Source of the DNA: Sphingopyxis sp. OAS728
Lineage (GTDB): Bacteria > Pseudomonadota > Alphaproteobacteria > Sphingomonadales > Sphingomonadaceae
Assembly (NCBI RefSeq): GCF_014873485.1
Contig: NZ_JADBDT010000001.1
Location: forward strand, 2,852,001-2,916,000
DNA: 64,000 nt
Reading direction: 5' to 3'
Shown here: in pieces, positions 52,367 to 62,273 of the stretch
Layout: every line of letters starts with the position of its first letter
Numbering within the stretch: position 1 is the first letter of the stretch
Position numbers and translations under genes: made by a program
The notes under the pieces: generated by a model
What the model saw: only the letters and a program-made list of their open reading frames with translations
What the model was told of the DNA's origin: nothing
Databases searched by the model: none

Positions 52367-53481
52367 CAGCCGTTGAGCGCCGCGCGGATCGCCGCCGCCA
52401 GCCCGCGCGTCTCGTCCTCGGTGCCGATCGTCATGCGCAGCGCATTGGGCAATCCCTGCCCGGGCAGCCAGCGGACGATATAGCCCGCCTCCATCAGCCG
52501 GTTGTAGACAGTCTCGGCGCTCACATCGCCCTCGAACAACACAAGCAGGAAATTGCACGCCGACGGCACGATGCGCAGACCGTGGTTGCCGAGGCTTTCA
52601 AGTTCGCCAGCCAGCCAGGCGCGCCATTTCGCATTATGCTCGCGGCTGTGGCGCACAAATTCCTCGTCGCCGAGTGCCGCGACCGCCGCCGCCTGCCCGG
52701 CGCGCGTGACGTTGAACGGCAGGCGGATGCGGTGCAGCGCCGAAATCACATCGGCGGCTGCATAGCCCCAGCCGATGCGTTCGGCGGCCAGCCCGTGGAT
52801 CTTCGAGAAGGTGCGTGTGATGAAAACGTTCGGCTGCGTCTTCGCGAGTTCGAGCCCGCCGTCATCTTCGGCGTCCGACAGATATTCGCTATAGGCCTGA
52901 TCAATCACGAACAGGACATTCTTCGGCAGCCCGGCGTATAACCGCGCCACCTCTTCGCGCGTCGCGAGCGTTCCCGTGGGATTGTTCGGATTGGCGAGAT
53001 AGACGACGCGCGTCTTGTCGGTCACCGCCGCGAGCAGCGCATCGACGTCGGTCGCATAATCTTTGTCGTCGGCCTCGACCGGCACCGCGCCGACGCGCCG
53101 CGCCGCGATTTCGTACACCGCGAAACCGTAGCGCACGTATAATATCTCGTCGCCGGCGCCGGCATAGGTGCCCGCCGCGAGGTGAAGCAGCTCGTCCGAT
53201 CCGTTACCGCAAATCACGCGCGCCGGATCGAGCCCGAACTTGGCGGCGATCGTCTCGCGCAATTCGACCGAGCCCGGATCGGGATAGCGCGACAGCGCAT
53301 CGGGCGCGGCCTGCGCCGCAGCGAAGGCCGCGCGGGCCTTTTCACCGGTCCCGAGCGGGTTTTCGTTCGCGGAGAGCTTGATCAACGGACGCCCATCGGC
53401 GCCGGCCGACTTGCCGGGAACATAGGGAGCGATGCCGCTGATCCACGGCTTCGGGGTGAGAGTGGCGCTGTGATCGGTCAT
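52366..53481 (-). CDS. hisC: Histidinol-phosphate/aromatic aminotransferase
   Basis: This PLP enzyme of fold type I has 371 residues from the ATG at 53481. The PLP lysine is in [20 protein letters not shown]; other family segments are [10 protein letters not shown] and [17 protein letters not shown]. It acts in histidine synthesis and, paired with tyrA, probably also in phenylalanine/tyrosine synthesis. The longer frame from 53574 has no support. Confidence 0.92.
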   Translation of the reverse strand: MTDHSATLTPKPWISGIAPYVPGKSAGADGRPLIKLSANENPLGTGEKARAAFAAAQAAPDALSRYPDPGSVELRETIAAKFGLDPARVICGNGSDELLHLAAGTYAGAGDEILYVRYGFAVYEIAARRVGAVPVEADDKDYATDVDALLAAVTDKTRVVYLANPNNPTGTLATREEVARLYAGLPKNVLFVIDQAYSEYLSDAEDDGGLELAKTQPNVFITRTFSKIHGLAAERIGWGYAAADVISALHRIRLPFNVTRAGQAAAVAALGDEEFVRHSREHNAKWRAWLAGELESLGNHGLRIVPSACNFLLVLFEGDVSAETVYNRLMEAGYIVRWLPGQGLPNALRMTIGTEDETRGLAAAIRAALNG

Positions 53482-53533
53482 GCCGCGCCGTTTAACGGCT
53501 GCGCGGCCCAAGTCCAGCGTCGAGTCCAGTACG

Positions 53534-53562
53534 TTGACAGGGTGCGTCCGCCCGCTTAGCCC
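53534..53562 (+). promoter_or_regulatory. Candidate promoter of metX
   Basis: TTGACA (53534-53539), 17 bases, then TAGCCC (53557-53562). The -35 box is perfect, the -10 box poor. The start of transcription would fall within a few bases of the metX ATG at 53573, so the mRNA may be leaderless. Confidence 0.4.
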
Positions 53563-53572
53563 CGCGCGCACC

Positions 53573-54697
53573 ATGGCGAGCCTTCTCCACGATATCCGTC
53601 ATCACAGCGTGACCATCGCGGCGCCGCTGCCGCTCGACAGCGGCCAGGTGCTGCCTTCGGTGACGATCGCCTACCAAAGCTATGGCGCGCTCAACGCCGA
53701 CAAATCGAACGCGGTGCTGATCTGCCATGCGCTCACCGGCGACCAATATGTCGCGAGCGACCATCCGGCGACGGGAAAGCCCGGCTGGTGGGCGCGCATG
53801 GTCGGCCCGGGCAAGCCGATCGACACCGACCGGTTCCACGTCATCTGCGCCAATGTGCTCGGCAGCTGCATGGGAACGAGCGGTCCCGCCTCGCCCGATG
53901 CGACAAGCGGCGCGCCGCTCGGCATGGCGTTTCCCGTCATCACGATCACCGACATGGTGCGCGCGCAGGCCATGCTGCTCGATCATCTCGGTATTTCGCG
54001 ACTTCATGCCGTCGTCGGCGGGTCGATGGGCGGGATGCAGACGCTCGCCTGGGCCGCGACCTATCCCGATCGCCTCGCCTCGGCGCTCGTCATCGCGAGC
54101 GCGGCGCGGCATTCGGCACAGAATATCGCGTTCCACGAGGTCGGGCGGCAGGCGATCATGGCCGACCCCGACTGGCAGGACGGCCAATATTACGGCAGCG
54201 CGCGCGCGCCGACCAAAGGGCTCGCGGTTGCGCGCATGGCGGCGCACATCACCTATTTGTCCGAGGAAGGGCTGACCGAGAAATTCGGCCGCCGGCTGCA
54301 GGCGCGCGATATCAAGAGCTTCGGCTTCGACGCCGATTTCCAGGTCGAATCCTACCTCCGCCATCAGGGGCTCGCCTTCACCGACCGCTTCGACGCGAAC
54401 GCCTATCTCTATATCACGCGCGCGATGGACTATTTCGATCTCGCCGACCCGCACGACGGACGGCTGGCAGGCGCCTTCGCCAATGCGAAGGATGTCCGCT
54501 TCACGCTCGTCAGCTTCGACACCGACTGGCTCTATCCGACCTCCGAATCGCGCCGCGTCGTGCAGGCGTTACAAAGCGTCGGCGCCGCCGCAAGTTTCGT
54601 CGAGCTGTCGGCGCCCTTCGGTCACGACAGCTTCCTCCTCGACGTCCCCGCGCTCGACCGCCTCGTCGCCGGCGCCTTGCAGGCTGACCTTCGATGA
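53573..54697 (+). CDS. metX: Homoserine O-acyltransferase MetX
   Basis: MetX acylates homoserine in methionine synthesis. From the ATG at 53573 it has 374 residues with an alpha/beta hydrolase fold. The nucleophile Ser is in [15 protein letters not shown]; the oxyanion region is [10 protein letters not shown] and the final His is in FGHDSFLLD. No clear ribosome site precedes the ATG. Acetyl or succinyl specificity is not decided here. It overlaps the GNAT gene by 4 bases, and metW follows. Confidence 0.95.
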   Translation: MASLLHDIRHHSVTIAAPLPLDSGQVLPSVTIAYQSYGALNADKSNAVLICHALTGDQYVASDHPATGKPGWWARMVGPGKPIDTDRFHVICANVLGSCMGTSGPASPDATSGAPLGMAFPVITITDMVRAQAMLLDHLGISRLHAVVGGSMGGMQTLAWAATYPDRLASALVIASAARHSAQNIAFHEVGRQAIMADPDWQDGQYYGSARAPTKGLAVARMAAHITYLSEEGLTEKFGRRLQARDIKSFGFDADFQVESYLRHQGLAFTDRFDANAYLYITRAMDYFDLADPHDGRLAGAFANAKDVRFTLVSFDTDWLYPTSESRRVVQALQSVGAAASFVELSAPFGHDSFLLDVPALDRLVAGALQADLR

Positions 54698-55125
54698 CGG
54701 GCACCTATCGCCTGTCCTTCGACCCTGCGGACATGCAGGTCGACGCGATCCATGCGTTTCTGACCCGGTCCTATTGGTCCGAAAATATTGCGCGTACCGT
54801 CGTCGAACGCGCGATTGCAGGCTCGCTGTGTGTCGGCATCCTGACGCCAGGCGGCGAGCAGGTCGGCTTTGCCCGCGTCGTTACCGATCGCGCGACCTTC
54901 GCCTATCTGGCCGACGTCTATGTGCTTGAAGCGCATCGCGGGCACGGCCTCGCTGCCCGCATGGTGACGGCATTGCACGATCATCCCGAACTGCAGGGCC
55001 TGCGACGCTGGATGCTCGCGACCAGCGACGCCCACGGCCTTTATTCCGGGCTTGGCTGGACCGCGATCGACGATGGCACGCCGTTCATGCAGCGGCATTT
55101 CCCCGACGTTTACCGGCAGGCCTGA
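54694..55125 (+). CDS. GNAT family N-acetyltransferase
   Basis: The 143-residue protein has the GNAT acetyl-CoA motif ([17 protein letters not shown], with the R-G-H-G-L-A loop) and the C-terminal Y-S-G-L-G-W-T segment. It lies between metX (4-base overlap, ATGA) and metW (2-base gap), which in many bacteria are direct neighbours. The substrate is unknown; a link to methionine synthesis is inferred from the operon only. Confidence 0.9.
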   Translation: MTGTYRLSFDPADMQVDAIHAFLTRSYWSENIARTVVERAIAGSLCVGILTPGGEQVGFARVVTDRATFAYLADVYVLEAHRGHGLAARMVTALHDHPELQGLRRWMLATSDAHGLYSGLGWTAIDDGTPFMQRHFPDVYRQA

Positions 55126-55127
55126 CG

Positions 55128-55712
55128 ATGAAGCTTCGCCCCGACCTCGCCATCATCGCCGACGCGGTTCCCGCGACGTCACGCGTGCTCGACGTCGGCT
55201 GCGGCGACGGCGAGCTGATGGTTGCGCTGCGGGGCAAGGGCGTCGACGCGCGGGGGCTGGAGATCGATCCCGACAATGTCACCGCCGCAATTGCGCGGGG
55301 CCAGTCGGTCGTGCAGGGCGACGCCAACCATGACCTCGCCGACTATCCCGACGATGCCTTCGACTATGCGATCCTGTCGCAGACGCTCCAGACGACCGAG
55401 CGGCCGGACAGGGTCGTCGACGAACTCCTGCGCATCGCGCCGCGCGCCTTCGTCAGCTTCCCCAATTTCGCGCACTGGCGCGTGCGGCTCGCGCTGCTGT
55501 GGGGCGGCCGCATGCCGGTCACGCGCTCGATCCCGGTCGCCTGGTACGAGACCCCGAACATCCACCATGTCACGGTCAGCGATTTCCGCGACCTCGTCCG
55601 CGCGAAGGGCATCAAGGTCGAGCGCGTCTGGCATCTCTCGGGCGACAAGCCGACCGGCGACGCCGCCGCGAGCTGGCGCGCCGAGCATGCGATCTTCCTG
55701 ATTTCGCGTTAA
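55128..55712 (+). CDS. metW: Methionine biosynthesis protein MetW
   Basis: MetW is a methyltransferase-like protein needed with MetX in some bacteria; it is thought to activate MetX. The 194 residues contain the SAM-type motif VLDVGCGDGELM and the MetW segments AILSQTLQTTERPDRVVDEL and FPNFAHWRVRLALLWGGRMP. It shares its TTAA stop with the convergent TetR gene. Confidence 0.95.
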   Translation: MKLRPDLAIIADAVPATSRVLDVGCGDGELMVALRGKGVDARGLEIDPDNVTAAIARGQSVVQGDANHDLADYPDDAFDYAILSQTLQTTERPDRVVDELLRIAPRAFVSFPNFAHWRVRLALLWGGRMPVTRSIPVAWYETPNIHHVTVSDFRDLVRAKGIKVERVWHLSGDKPTGDAAASWRAEHAIFLISR

Positions 55713-56344
55713 TCCTGCTTTTTCAGCCCGTTCGCGAGCAAGTCATTCGCGACGCGCGCAATCTCCGAAATATCGCTCTCGGTATCCCAGAGCCCGTAGC
55801 GCATGCCGAGAAAGACATTCATTCCGCCGATTGCCCACGCGTGGATTTCACTGACGTCATCGCGGATTTCGCCTCGCGCCGCTCCTCCTTCGAGCCGTTG
55901 CCGCACGCGCGCGACGGTCGTTTCATAATGGCGGCGATAGCTCGCATAATCGACAAATTCGGCTTCATCGATGATGCGGTAAATCTCCTTATGCTCGCGC
56001 ACGAAGCCCAGATAGGATTCGAGCCCGATACGCTCGGCGCTGATCCCGTCGGGCGCCGACTGTACGAGCGGCGTGACATGATCGCGTAATTGTTCGCTCA
56101 TATAGCGGACGAGCGCCCGGAAGATTTCCTCTTTCGAATCGAAATAGGTGTAGAAACTGCCGAGCGCAGTCCCCGCGCGGCGCGTGATCGCGCTGATCGA
56201 TGCTTCGTGAAAGCCCCGTTCGCCGAATTCGATCGCCGCCGCGTCGAGCAGCTTGCGCAGCGTCCGGCGCCCGCGCTCGGTACGCGGCGTCTTGTCGCGC
56301 GCATCGCTCCCGGCATTGTCTGTCGCGGCTGGCGGCTGATCCAT
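55709..56344 (-). CDS. TetR-family transcriptional regulator
   Basis: From the ATG at 56344 (ribosome site GAGG) the protein has 211 residues. The N-terminal HTH is typical: AAIEFGERGFHEASISAITR, then R-A-G-T-A-L-G-S-F-Y-T-Y-F. The C-terminal ligand domain has no recognisable signature. It is divergent from a TonB-dependent receptor, and a palindrome in the shared upstream region is a likely binding site. Confidence 0.9.
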   Translation of the reverse strand: MDQPPAATDNAGSDARDKTPRTERGRRTLRKLLDAAAIEFGERGFHEASISAITRRAGTALGSFYTYFDSKEEIFRALVRYMSEQLRDHVTPLVQSAPDGISAERIGLESYLGFVREHKEIYRIIDEAEFVDYASYRRHYETTVARVRQRLEGGAARGEIRDDVSEIHAWAIGGMNVFLGMRYGLWDTESDISEIARVANDLLANGLKKQD

Positions 56345-56435
56345 AATGATCCTCGTCTCCCCTCCGTCGCTGCCCCATTCGCTGCATCGTGGCTTTTCCG
56401 CACCACTGGCAAGCAAAAAACGACGGCCCAACATT

Positions 56436-56462
56436 CCAAGTTGAAACTTGGTTCATGTTTCA
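56436..56462. promoter_or_regulatory. Likely TetR operator
   Basis: CCAAGTT-GA-AACTTGG (56436-56451) is a perfect palindrome. A second inverted pair, TGAAAC and GTTTCA (56442-56447 and 56457-56462), overlaps it. Both lie between the TetR gene and the receptor gene, in the right place to control both. Confidence 0.6.
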
Positions 56463-56551
56463 TTATTGGATGCGGCGCGGCTTGGCAAGCACCGGCCCAA
56501 GAAAACCAGAACAAGGGTGGCGAGGGGTCACCCGCCACATGGGAGAGTATC

Positions 56552-58942
56552 ATGCGTCCTTTCGCCCGCCCGCTGCGCCGTGCCATCCTTGCTACCAGCG
56601 CGCTTTCGATGATTGCTTTCGCCCCGCCCGCCTTCGCGCAGGAAGCGGGCACGACGGACGCCGACGATAACGAGATCATCGTGACGGCACGCCGTCGCGA
56701 CGAACGCCTCATCGATGTGCCCGTAGCGATCACCGCCTATTCGGGCGAGGCGCTCGAAAAGGCCGGCGCGATCGACATTACCGAAATCGGCCAGACGACG
56801 CCGAACACGACGCTCGAAGTCTCGCGCGGCTCGAACTCGACACTCAGCGCCTTCATCCGCGGCGTCGGCCAGCAGGATCCGGTGTCGGGCTTCGAACAGG
56901 GCGTCGGCATCTATCTCGACGACGTCTACCTCAACCGCCCGCAGGCCGCGGTGCTCGATATCTACGACGTCGAACGCATCGAAATCCTGCGCGGGCCGCA
57001 GGGCACGCTCTATGGCCGCAACACGATCGGCGGCGCGGTCAAATATGTGACAAAGCCGCTGCCGCAGGATTTCTCGTTCAAGATCAAGGGCACGCTCGGC
57101 ACTTATGACCAGGCCGATCTCGTCGTCACCGCCAGCGCGCCGATTGGCGACCTGCTGCGCGTCGGCGGGTCGGTCGCGCGCCTGTCGCGCGGCGGCTTCG
57201 GCGACAATCTCACCACCGGCCTCGAAAACTACAACAAGGACATCTGGGCCGGCCGCGGCACCGTCGAACTCGGCGGTTATGACGCCCCCGTCCTCATCCG
57301 CATCACCGGCGACTACAGCAAGGACAAGAGCAATCCGCGCGGCGGTCACCGCCTAATCGCCGGGCTGAAATCGGGCGCGCCGGTCCTCGACGATGTCTAC
57401 GACACCCGCGGCGGGCTCAACGACCCGAAGCAGGATATCGAGGCCTATGGTCTCGCGATGAATGTCACTGCCGAGCTCAGCGACACCGTCACACTCCGTT
57501 CGATCAGCGCATGGCGCAAGGATAATTCGGCGACCCCGATCGATTTCGACGCGCTGCCCGCGGTCGACGTCGACGTCCCCGGCTATTATTTCAACGAACA
57601 GCTGAGCCAAGAATTCCAGCTCCTCTACGAAGGCGACAAGCTCAAGGGTCTGCTCGGCTTCTATTATCTCGATGCCAGTGCCGACACATTGTTCGACGTA
57701 CGCATCTTCAACAATGTCGCGGGGCTCACCGCCTTTACCGAGGCCGACGTCGACACGACGACCTTCGCGGTGTTCGGCGACTTCACCTATGATTTCACCG
57801 ACCAGTTCAGCCTCTCGGTCGGCGGCCGCTACACATGGGACAAGCGCGAGGCGCATATCCTGCGCCAAAATTATCTCGGCGGCGGTTCGCCCGTGTTCGG
57901 CGGCGCAGGGGTCGCCCTCGGCGCGCCGGCGACCAATTTCAACGGCAGCCGCAGCTACAACAAATTCACCCCGCGCGTCTCGCTGTCGTACAAGCCGACC
58001 CCCGACCATAATTTCTACGCGAGCTATTCGCAGGGCTTCAAGGGCGGCGGCTTCGACCCGCGCGGCGTCGGCTCGAACGCCCCCGCGGCGATCCCCGGCC
58101 AACCCACGAGCGACGAGGTCGCTGATTTCCTCGGCTTCCGCCCCGAAAAGGTCGAAAGCTATGAACTCGGCTACAAGGGCAGCCTGCTCGACGGCGCGCT
58201 CAACGTCGCGCTCGCGGGCTTCTATGCCGACTATACCGACGTCCAGATCCCCGGCTCGGTGGCCTGCGTCTCGCAAGGCCTGCCGACCTTCTGCGGCGTG
58301 GTGTCGAACGCGGGCAAGGCCAAGTTCAAGGGCCTTGAGTTTGAGGGCCGCGCACGACTGGGTCAGGATATGGCCACCCCGGGCGACCGCCTGACCTTCT
58401 CGACCGCGCTCGGCTTTATCGACGCCGACTACAAGGAATATATCGCCAATATCGCAAGCGTTCCGACCGATGTCGCCGATTTCCGCGAAGTGCAGAATAC
58501 GCCGAAATGGACCGCGAGCGGCACGCTTGCCTACTCGGCCCCGGTCGGTGACGGCGACATCAGCTTCGCGACGACGGTCTCGTATCGCAGCAAGACCTAT
58601 CAGTTCGAAATCCCGAACCCCTATATCGACCAGAAGGGCTTCGCCTTGTGGGACGCGAGCCTCGTCTACACCGCGCCCGACGACCGCTGGAGCATCGGCG
58701 TGTTCGGCAAGAACCTGCTCGACAAGCAGTATAAGACCTCGGGCTATACCTTCATGGTCGCCAATGCGACGACCGGCGCGCTGACGCAGACCGTCGCCCC
58801 GACACCGATCGCGGCGAGCTGCCCCGGCATGGCCCCGCTCCCGGCGGGCAGCCTGATCCCGGCACTCGGCTGCGAAGGCGTACTCACCGCCTTCTACGGC
58901 AATCCGCGGCAGGTCTTCGTCACCGGCACGGTCAAATTCTGA
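56552..58942 (+). CDS. TonB-dependent receptor
   Basis: From the ATG at 56552 (ribosome site GGGAGAG) this outer-membrane receptor has 796 residues. It has a signal peptide (about 1-29, ending A-F-A-Q), a TonB box (NEIIVTARRR), a plug domain (RLIDVPVAITAYSGEALEKA and VERIEILRGPQGTLYGRNTI) and a barrel ending in F-V-T-G-T-V-K-F. The reading from 56090 is not real. The plug is of the kind common among sphingomonad receptors with unknown substrate. Control by the divergent TetR protein is likely. Confidence 0.92.
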   Translation: MRPFARPLRRAILATSALSMIAFAPPAFAQEAGTTDADDNEIIVTARRRDERLIDVPVAITAYSGEALEKAGAIDITEIGQTTPNTTLEVSRGSNSTLSAFIRGVGQQDPVSGFEQGVGIYLDDVYLNRPQAAVLDIYDVERIEILRGPQGTLYGRNTIGGAVKYVTKPLPQDFSFKIKGTLGTYDQADLVVTASAPIGDLLRVGGSVARLSRGGFGDNLTTGLENYNKDIWAGRGTVELGGYDAPVLIRITGDYSKDKSNPRGGHRLIAGLKSGAPVLDDVYDTRGGLNDPKQDIEAYGLAMNVTAELSDTVTLRSISAWRKDNSATPIDFDALPAVDVDVPGYYFNEQLSQEFQLLYEGDKLKGLLGFYYLDASADTLFDVRIFNNVAGLTAFTEADVDTTTFAVFGDFTYDFTDQFSLSVGGRYTWDKREAHILRQNYLGGGSPVFGGAGVALGAPATNFNGSRSYNKFTPRVSLSYKPTPDHNFYASYSQGFKGGGFDPRGVGSNAPAAIPGQPTSDEVADFLGFRPEKVESYELGYKGSLLDGALNVALAGFYADYTDVQIPGSVACVSQGLPTFCGVVSNAGKAKFKGLEFEGRARLGQDMATPGDRLTFSTALGFIDADYKEYIANIASVPTDVADFREVQNTPKWTASGTLAYSAPVGDGDISFATTVSYRSKTYQFEIPNPYIDQKGFALWDASLVYTAPDDRWSIGVFGKNLLDKQYKTSGYTFMVANATTGALTQTVAPTPIAASCPGMAPLPAGSLIPALGCEGVLTAFYGNPRQVFVTGTVKF

Positions 58943-58965
58943 TTTTCGGATAATAAGGGGGGAGA

Positions 58966-58992
58966 GGGGCGTCCACTGCGGCGCCCCTTTTT
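58966..58992 (+). terminator. Rho-independent terminator after the receptor gene
   Basis: GGGGCG (58966-58971) pairs with CGCCCC (58982-58987), with further CC/GG pairing inside, and five T residues follow. It ends just before the stop of the convergent CoA-transferase gene. Confidence 0.8.
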
Positions 58993-60114
58993 CTATGCGC
59001 CGAGCGGCGGCGCCCCCGTTCGCGCGGCCATACGCTCGCCGTCGATGACGATCGGGCTGGCGAGCCCGTCGACGCTGGCGCCTTCGGGGCGAAAACGCAT
59101 CCCGCGCGCCTGAACCTGCGGATCGGCGAAGACGCTCGCAATATCGTTGATCGGCCCCGCGGGAACGCCCTCGGCCTCGAGCGCGAGCGACAGCGGCTGC
59201 GCTTCCCACGCCGCGATCTTCCCCGCGAGCAGCGGGATCAATTCGCCGCGGTTCGCCAGTCGCGCAGCGTTGCTCGCGAATCGCGCATCGTCGGCCCAGC
59301 CCGGCTCGCCCAGAATCACACATAATTTACGAAACTGGCCGTCGTTGCCGACCGCGATCACCAGCTGCCCGTCGGCGGTCGCGAACGCCTGATAGGGCAC
59401 GACATTGGCATGGCCATTGCCCATCCGCCGCGGCGATACGCCGCTCGCGAGATAATTGGCGGCCTGATTGGCGAGTACCCCGACCTGGCAATCGAGCAAA
59501 GCCATATCGACATGCGCGCCCTTCCCGGTGACGTCACGCCGCCGCAGTGCCGCGAGGATCGCGACGGTCGAATACATGCCGGTGAAGATATCGGCGTAAG
59601 CTATTCCGGCCTTTTGCGGCGCGCCATCGGGCTCGCCGGTCAGCGACATCGCGCCGCCCATCGCCTGGATGATGAAATCATAGCCCGCGCGGTGCGCATA
59701 GGGCCCGGTCTGCCCGAATCCCGTGATCGAGCAAACAATGAGGCGCGGAAAGTCGGCGCGGAGTGTCGCGGGATCGAGGCCATATTTGGCGAGCCCGCCA
59801 ACCTTGTAATTCTCGATCACCACATCGGCCTCGGCGATCAGCGCGCGCGCCGCCGCCTGCCCTTCCGCGCTCGCGATATCGATCGCCACACCCGTCTTGC
59901 CGCGGTTGGTGCTATGATAATAAGCGGCGCCGAGATTTGCGCCGCTCTCATCCGTGACGAACGGTGGTCCCCAGCTGCGCGTATCGTCGCCCGCCCCCGG
60001 CCGCTCGACCTTGACGACCTCGGCGCCAAGATCGGCGAGCAATTGCCCGCACCAGGGGCCCGCGAGCACCCGCGCCAGTTCGACGACGCGGATGCCTTCC
60101 AGCGGTTTATGCAA
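58993..60114 (-). CDS. Class III CoA-transferase (CaiB/BaiF), likely glutarate-linked
   Basis: The 373-residue protein starts [20 protein letters not shown] and has the family Asp in a [20 protein letters not shown] segment and the C-terminal [20 protein letters not shown]. It is downstream of, and overlaps by 8 bases, glutaryl-CoA dehydrogenase. In other organisms a homologue next to gcdH is a succinyl-CoA:glutarate CoA-transferase, so that role is the best guess. Confidence 0.88.
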   Translation of the reverse strand: MHKPLEGIRVVELARVLAGPWCGQLLADLGAEVVKVERPGAGDDTRSWGPPFVTDESGANLGAAYYHSTNRGKTGVAIDIASAEGQAAARALIAEADVVIENYKVGGLAKYGLDPATLRADFPRLIVCSITGFGQTGPYAHRAGYDFIIQAMGGAMSLTGEPDGAPQKAGIAYADIFTGMYSTVAILAALRRRDVTGKGAHVDMALLDCQVGVLANQAANYLASGVSPRRMGNGHANVVPYQAFATADGQLVIAVGNDGQFRKLCVILGEPGWADDARFASNAARLANRGELIPLLAGKIAAWEAQPLSLALEAEGVPAGPINDIASVFADPQVQARGMRFRPEGASVDGLASPIVIDGERMAARTGAPPLGA

Positions 60115-61309
60115 AGGCCGAAATGCCCGTGATCGCGCGCCCCAGGATCAGCGCATGGACGTCGTGCGTGCCCTCATAGGTGTTCACCGTTTCGAGATTC
60201 ACCGCATGGCGAATCACATGATAATCGGCCGAAATCCCATTGCCGCCGTGCATATCGCGCGCGACGCGCGCGATATCGAGCGCCTTGCCGCAATTGTTGC
60301 GCTTCAGGAGGCTGATCGCATCGGGAATGAGCCGGCCCTCGTCGATCAACCGACCGACGCGCAGTGCGGTGTGCAGGCCCAGCGTGATTTCGGTGAGCAT
60401 ATTGGCGAGCTTCAGCTGGACGATCTGGTTCGCCGCGAGCGGCCGCCCGAACTGCTTGCGCTCGCCGGTATAATTGCGTGCGGCTTCATAGCAGAATTCG
60501 GCGGCGCCCATCGCGCCCCAGCCGATGCCGTAACGCGCACGGTTGAGGCAGCCGAACGGGCCCTTGAGCCCCGACACATGCGGCAACAGCGCATCCTCGC
60601 CGACCTCGACCGAATCCATCACGATTTCGCCGGTGACGGAAGCGCGCAAGGACACCTTGCCCTCGATCTTCGGCGCCGACAGGCCCTTCATGCCCTTTTC
60701 GAGCACGAAACCGCGAATCGCGCCATCGTGCGCGTCGGACTTCGCCCACACGACGAAGACGTCGGCGATCGGCGAGTTGGTGATCCACATCTTCGCGCCC
60801 TTGAGGCGATATCCGCCCTCGATCTTTTCGGCGCGGGTGCGCATCCCGCCCGGGTCGCTGCCCGCGTCGGGTTCGGTCAGGCCGAAACAGCCGACGAGTT
60901 CGCCCGAGGTCAGCCCGGGCAGATATTTCCGCTTCTGCTCCTCGCTGCCATAGGCGTTGATCGGGTGGATCACGAGCGAGCTTTGCACCGAACAGGCCGA
61001 CCGATAGCCCGAATCGACGCGTTCGACTTCGCGCGCGATCAGCCCATAGCTGACGTAGTTCAGCCCCGCGCCGCCATATTCTGGGTCGATCGTCGCGCCG
61101 AGCAGCCCGAGTGCGCCCATTTCCGACATGATCTCGCGGTCGAAGCGTTCATCGAGGAACGCCGAGGTCACGCGCGGCAACAGCGCGTCGGTCGCATAGG
61201 ACCGCGCGGTATCGCGGACCATCCGCTCCTCTTCGCTGAGCTCGGCGTCGAGCTGGAGGGGATCGAGCGGGTCGAGCGCTTCGATGCGCTGCGGATCGGC
61301 GAGGGCCAT
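60107..61309 (-). CDS. gcdH: Glutaryl-CoA dehydrogenase
   Basis: This 400-residue flavoenzyme oxidises and decarboxylates glutaryl-CoA to crotonyl-CoA in lysine, tryptophan and glutarate breakdown. The family segments are clear: [35 protein letters not shown] and the C-terminal [19 protein letters not shown] with [13 protein letters not shown], where the Glu is the catalytic base. Length is typical of the enzyme. It leads a two-gene operon with the CoA-transferase. Confidence 0.95.
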   Translation of the reverse strand: MALADPQRIEALDPLDPLQLDAELSEEERMVRDTARSYATDALLPRVTSAFLDERFDREIMSEMGALGLLGATIDPEYGGAGLNYVSYGLIAREVERVDSGYRSACSVQSSLVIHPINAYGSEEQKRKYLPGLTSGELVGCFGLTEPDAGSDPGGMRTRAEKIEGGYRLKGAKMWITNSPIADVFVVWAKSDAHDGAIRGFVLEKGMKGLSAPKIEGKVSLRASVTGEIVMDSVEVGEDALLPHVSGLKGPFGCLNRARYGIGWGAMGAAEFCYEAARNYTGERKQFGRPLAANQIVQLKLANMLTEITLGLHTALRVGRLIDEGRLIPDAISLLKRNNCGKALDIARVARDMHGGNGISADYHVIRHAVNLETVNTYEGTHDVHALILGRAITGISAFA

Positions 61310-61354
61310 GGAACGGGCTTTCTCTAAAGAGCGGCAGCCCTTCCGGAATGCTCG

Positions 61355-62254
61355 CTATGGGGTCGGTTCGGCCGTTTTGCGGGCCATTGCGGCAGCGGGG
61401 CTGTCGCGCGGCTCCAATATCGCCGCGGTCTCGATCAGGTCAAGCGCACGCCGCGCTTCATGATAGCGCCGCGCGGCGATCAGCCAGTCGCTCGCCACAT
61501 CCGATCCCGGCATCGCTTCGACTTCGGCAATCGCGAGGTCGGCCTGTCCGGCGGCGAGATAGCGCCGTGCGCGGTCGAGCCGTTCGGAAGCGCGCGGCGA
61601 CTGCGTCCCCGCGGCGCGCACGACGAACAATTCGCCGAGCTCGCGGCGAAGGCCGGTCCACAGGCTGCCATTGTCGTCGCCGCCGCGTCCGACGAGCTGC
61701 GGCGCCATCGCGTCGAGTTCGGCGCGCAGCTGCTCGAGCGTCACCGGTTCGCGCGACGTATCGATGATCGTCTTCACCGCATTCGGCTGGTCGTCGCCGA
61801 AACGCAGGCGCAGCTGCGCGTCGAGATAGCCGAGCGATAACCCGCGATCGAGCGCGCGGCGCACCGCAAAGGCGACAAGCAAGCCCTCCGCGCGCGACGC
61901 GTTCCCCGACGCCGATTCGGCCTCGAGCGTGATGCGCGACAGACGCTGTTCGAGTTCGGCGACGCGCGCGGCAAGCGCGTTGGCGCCGTCGACCGGTGTC
62001 ACCGCAAGCGGCTGACCCGCAGTGCCCTTGGCCGTACCGCCCGCAACCAGCGTGGGCGCCGCAGGGGCCCCGATCATCCTGGCTGGCGGCACATTTTGAC
62101 CCGTCAGCCAGCGGTTCACCGCCCATCCGCCGCCGGCCACGCCGATCAGGAGCAGGAGGAAGGCACCAATGGCGATGGCGCGGAACGATAGCCCCCTCGC
62201 CGGGACCACCTCGTCCGCTGGGGGCGAGGCGGTGTCGATGCTGTCGATTGCCAT
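61355..62254 (-). CDS. Mitofilin (Mic60)-like inner membrane protein
   Basis: From the ATG at 62254 the protein has 299 residues. A short cytoplasmic tip is followed by one membrane helix (about 25-45), a helical region (about 90-120) and a C-terminal domain with the tandem features of alphaproteobacterial mitofilin: LWTGLRRELGELFVVR and ARRYLAAGQADLAIAEVEAM. In alphaproteobacteria the Mic60 gene stands next to hemC and hemD, as here. Mic60 shapes inner-membrane folds in some species. The match is by eye, so the name is moderately sure. Confidence 0.72.
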   Translation of the reverse strand: MAIDSIDTASPPADEVVPARGLSFRAIAIGAFLLLLIGVAGGGWAVNRWLTGQNVPPARMIGAPAAPTLVAGGTAKGTAGQPLAVTPVDGANALAARVAELEQRLSRITLEAESASGNASRAEGLLVAFAVRRALDRGLSLGYLDAQLRLRFGDDQPNAVKTIIDTSREPVTLEQLRAELDAMAPQLVGRGGDDNGSLWTGLRRELGELFVVRAAGTQSPRASERLDRARRYLAAGQADLAIAEVEAMPGSDVASDWLIAARRYHEARRALDLIETAAILEPRDSPAAAMARKTAEPTP

Positions 62255-62273
62255 GTTTCTCTTTCGAACGACC

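Noticed and set aside
53487..53499. GCCGTTAA on the minus strand before hisC, identical to the sigma-28 -10 box
   Set aside because: There is no TTAA-like -35 box 15 bases upstream (CTGG instead), and hisC is not a flagellar gene; the sequence is part of a chance palindrome.
53482..53572. SAM riboswitch before metX
   Set aside because: The gap between hisC and metX is 91 bases, the candidate promoter lies next to the ATG, and no pseudoknot of SAM-II type could be seen.
57353..59323. Open frame of 656 codons on the minus strand opposite the second TonB receptor
   Set aside because: Same reason: it covers a well-supported receptor and part of the CoA-transferase and has no recognisable domain.
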